Shown: in pieces, positions 62,788 to 64,000 of the stretch
Position numbering within the stretch: position 1 is the first letter of the stretch
Layout: each line of letters starts with the position of its first letter
Source: Methanobacteriota archaeon
Lineage (GTDB): Archaea > Halobacteriota > Methanomicrobia > Methanomicrobiales > Methanospirillaceae
Reading direction: 5' to 3'
DNA length: 64,000 bases
Assembly (NCBI GenBank): GCA_029547605.1
Contig: JAKPPB010000063.1
Location: 1 to 64,000, forward strand
Notes under the pieces: generated by a model
Told to the model about the DNA's origin: nothing
Seen by the model: only the letters and a program-made list of their open reading frames with translations
Databases searched by the model: none
Translations under genes and position numbers: made by a program

Positions 62788-62869
62788 GCGCACCCCTCTG
62801 CAGCTGAGGGGGGATGTGCAGAGAAGAAAAATGAGGAGTCTTCAAATGGATGGAGAGGAGGTGTCTCAG

Positions 62870-63175
62870 GTGCGGGTCATCCTCGTCACTGCAAGTCGAC
62901 GGGAAGGGCCCGGGATTGCCCGCCACCTCGTGGAGAAGAGGCTCGCTGCCTGCGTGAACATCACCGAGATCAGTTCATGTTACCGCTGGGAGGGCAGGTA
63001 CTGTGAAGAACCTGAAGCCCTCCTTGTGATCAAGACGACGGATGAGAAAGTCCGGGAGACTTTGGCGGCTATCAGGGACGTGCACTCCTATGAACTCCCG
63101 GAAATGATAGTGCTCCCCGTCATCTCAGGCTACCCCCCCTATCTTGCCTGGGTGAAAGAGGAGACACTTTCATGA
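62870..63175 (+). CDS. cutA: CutA1 divalent-ion tolerance protein
   Basis: 101 aa from the GTG at 62870, chosen because GGAGGTG stands exactly 6 nt upstream and the length then equals that of CutA1; the track's start is 44 codons too early. 'VILVTASRREGPGIARHLVEKRLAACVNI' and 'IKTTDEKVRETLAAIRDVHSYELPEMIVLPV' are typical. It forms a PII-like trimer linked to copper tolerance in bacteria, with unclear cellular role. Its stop overlaps the fdhD start as ATGA. Confidence 0.93.
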   Translation: MRVILVTASRREGPGIARHLVEKRLAACVNITEISSCYRWEGRYCEEPEALLVIKTTDEKVRETLAAIRDVHSYELPEMIVLPVISGYPPYLAWVKEETLS

Positions 63176-63939
63176 ACACGGTCACCATACACGGCATCCA
63201 GGTCAGGAATGGACAAACCTGTGCGATCCATGACACTGTGATCCGCGAGAGCCGTTTCTCCCTTTATCTGAACGGGACATATTTTACCGGGATGGTGGCA
63301 AGTAACGACCAGCTCGAGGAACTCGGCGCAGGGTTTGTGACGTGCCAGGGAATCTCCGGCAGGGTTGACAAGGTGACCGTGACGGGAGATGAGATCCATA
63401 TCAATGCCCCCATCACGGGAGATCTGCTCCAGGAGATAATCTCGACCGGCGCGGTCGGGGTCAGGAAACCTTTTCTTCCTGTCACCTCGTCTCTTACCCT
63501 CACCCCCGATGACGTGTACCGAATTACGGGCGAGATAGAGACAGAGACATGGCGGCGGACCGGTGGTGTCCACTGTTCCGTCCTCTTCCACGAGCTTGAG
63601 CTTCTGGTGAAGGCCAGCGACCTTGGCAGGCACAGCACGGTCGACAAGGTGGTGGGACATGCCGTGCTAAGGGGAATCGACAGGTCAAGGTGCATCCTGG
63701 GTTGCACTGGCCGGCAGCCACGTGACATGGTGACGAAGGCCGCGCATGCGGGGATTCCGGTGGTCATATCCCGTGCGGCATCGACAGAGCAGGGCATAGA
63801 AACTGCAAGGAAGGCAGGAATCACCCTCATATGTTTCTCCCGCGGCGACCGGTTCACAGTCTACACGCACCCTGAGAGGGTGAAAGGGCTTGAGCACTTT
63901 TCCGCGAAGGATTGGAGTGGAGAAGAGGAAGTGAAATAG
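63172..63939 (+). CDS. fdhD: FdhD-like protein lacking the CGxCG motif
   Basis: 255 aa. 'WRRTGGVHCSVLFHELELLVKASDLGRHSTVDKVVGHAVL' and 'HAGIPVVISRAAST' followed by 'CFSRGDRFTVYTHPERV' identify the FdhD fold. FdhD of E. coli passes sulfur from IscS to the formate dehydrogenase cofactor through the CGxCG motif in an N-terminal 'TSSCGxCG' loop. Here that loop reads 'PVTSSLTLTPDDVY', without cysteines, so the sulfur step must use other residues (perhaps 'VHCS' or 'RCILGC') or be absent. A cofactor-binding chaperone role for molybdenum/tungsten formate dehydrogenase is inferred. ATGA overlap with cutA. Confidence 0.85.
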   Translation: MNTVTIHGIQVRNGQTCAIHDTVIRESRFSLYLNGTYFTGMVASNDQLEELGAGFVTCQGISGRVDKVTVTGDEIHINAPITGDLLQEIISTGAVGVRKPFLPVTSSLTLTPDDVYRITGEIETETWRRTGGVHCSVLFHELELLVKASDLGRHSTVDKVVGHAVLRGIDRSRCILGCTGRQPRDMVTKAAHAGIPVVISRAASTEQGIETARKAGITLICFSRGDRFTVYTHPERVKGLEHFSAKDWSGEEEVK

Positions 63940-64000
63940 GCAAGGTAAGCATTATCTGGTACGTGAGGGAGGGAACTCATCATCGCTACAGGAAAAGAGA

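Noticed and set aside
1-64000. CRISPR arrays, rRNA genes, riboswitches, replication origin
   Set aside because: No regularly spaced direct repeats, rRNA-like sequence or known riboswitch core was seen on reading. No Cdc6/Orc1 gene or clustered origin boxes were noticed.

Overview
The window reads as chromosomal DNA of a hydrogen/formate-using methanogen of the order Methanomicrobiales; the genus is not fixed. Markers are a tyrosine decarboxylase for methanofuran (MfnA), a DUF2117 protein, an FdhD-like protein, a tungstate ABC transporter, a GMP synthase with its ATP-pyrophosphatase as a separate protein, archaeal FEN1/RadA/RPA-like/ATP-dependent ligase, diphthamide synthase, and a presenilin-type aspartyl protease of the kind known from Methanoculleus. 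Most genes are GC-rich, use ATG/GTG starts, and have either GGAGGTG-like ribosome binding sites or TATA boxes about 27 nt upstream of the start codon (leaderless type).

Bases 1-10600 form a surface-glycan island. A transposase C-terminal end at the left edge is followed by AT-rich glycosyltransferase genes (two tandem-GT2 proteins and a WsaF-like GT4), then a Wzm/Wzt-type ABC-2 exporter, two duplicated GT2 genes with an unexplained segment between them, and a GT4 gene. The minus-strand genes from 7967 to 2378 touch or overlap. Further along come CorA and a PrsW-type membrane protease. The minus-strand operon ppsA-mfnA-hpt-dph2-METTL5-like-MFS has every junction overlapping, and its last gene appears to start with CTG. 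Then come serA, a tRNA-Val(GAC) and a signalling stretch (22035-27058) with two receiver-PAS or receiver-kinase proteins, a stand-alone receiver and a voltage-gated K+ channel.

From 27186 to 39900 are a secreted TPR protein, a THEP1 NTPase, a bifunctional mannose-1-phosphate guanylyltransferase/isomerase, DUF2117, DNA ligase, an unrecognised helical-repeat protein, a metallo-beta-lactamase-fold hydrolase, tupC-tupB-tupA (tungstate uptake) and hisD.

The most unusual locus is 40686-44788. A BrxD/DUF2791-like P-loop ATPase overlaps a TPR plus winged-helix protein and lies in one apparent operon with a dolichyl-phosphate-sugar-synthase-like GT2 and a small protein. No BREX methylase, phosphatase or helicase gene is nearby.

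From 44882 to the end are mostly housekeeping genes: a thioesterase, pyrG, guaAB, argD, sod, hisC with an AK6-like kinase and a CDP-alcohol phosphatidyltransferase (ATGA-coupled), fen1 with a small membrane coiled-coil gene, presenilin homologue, a Nog1-like GTPase, an HTH-CBS regulator, PRC-barrel, phosphoglycolate phosphatase, radA, an OB-fold RPA-like protein, dapL-lysA, and cutA-fdhD. The cutA-fdhD promoter carries a perfect 9-bp inverted repeat, and the FdhD protein lacks the family's CGxCG motif.
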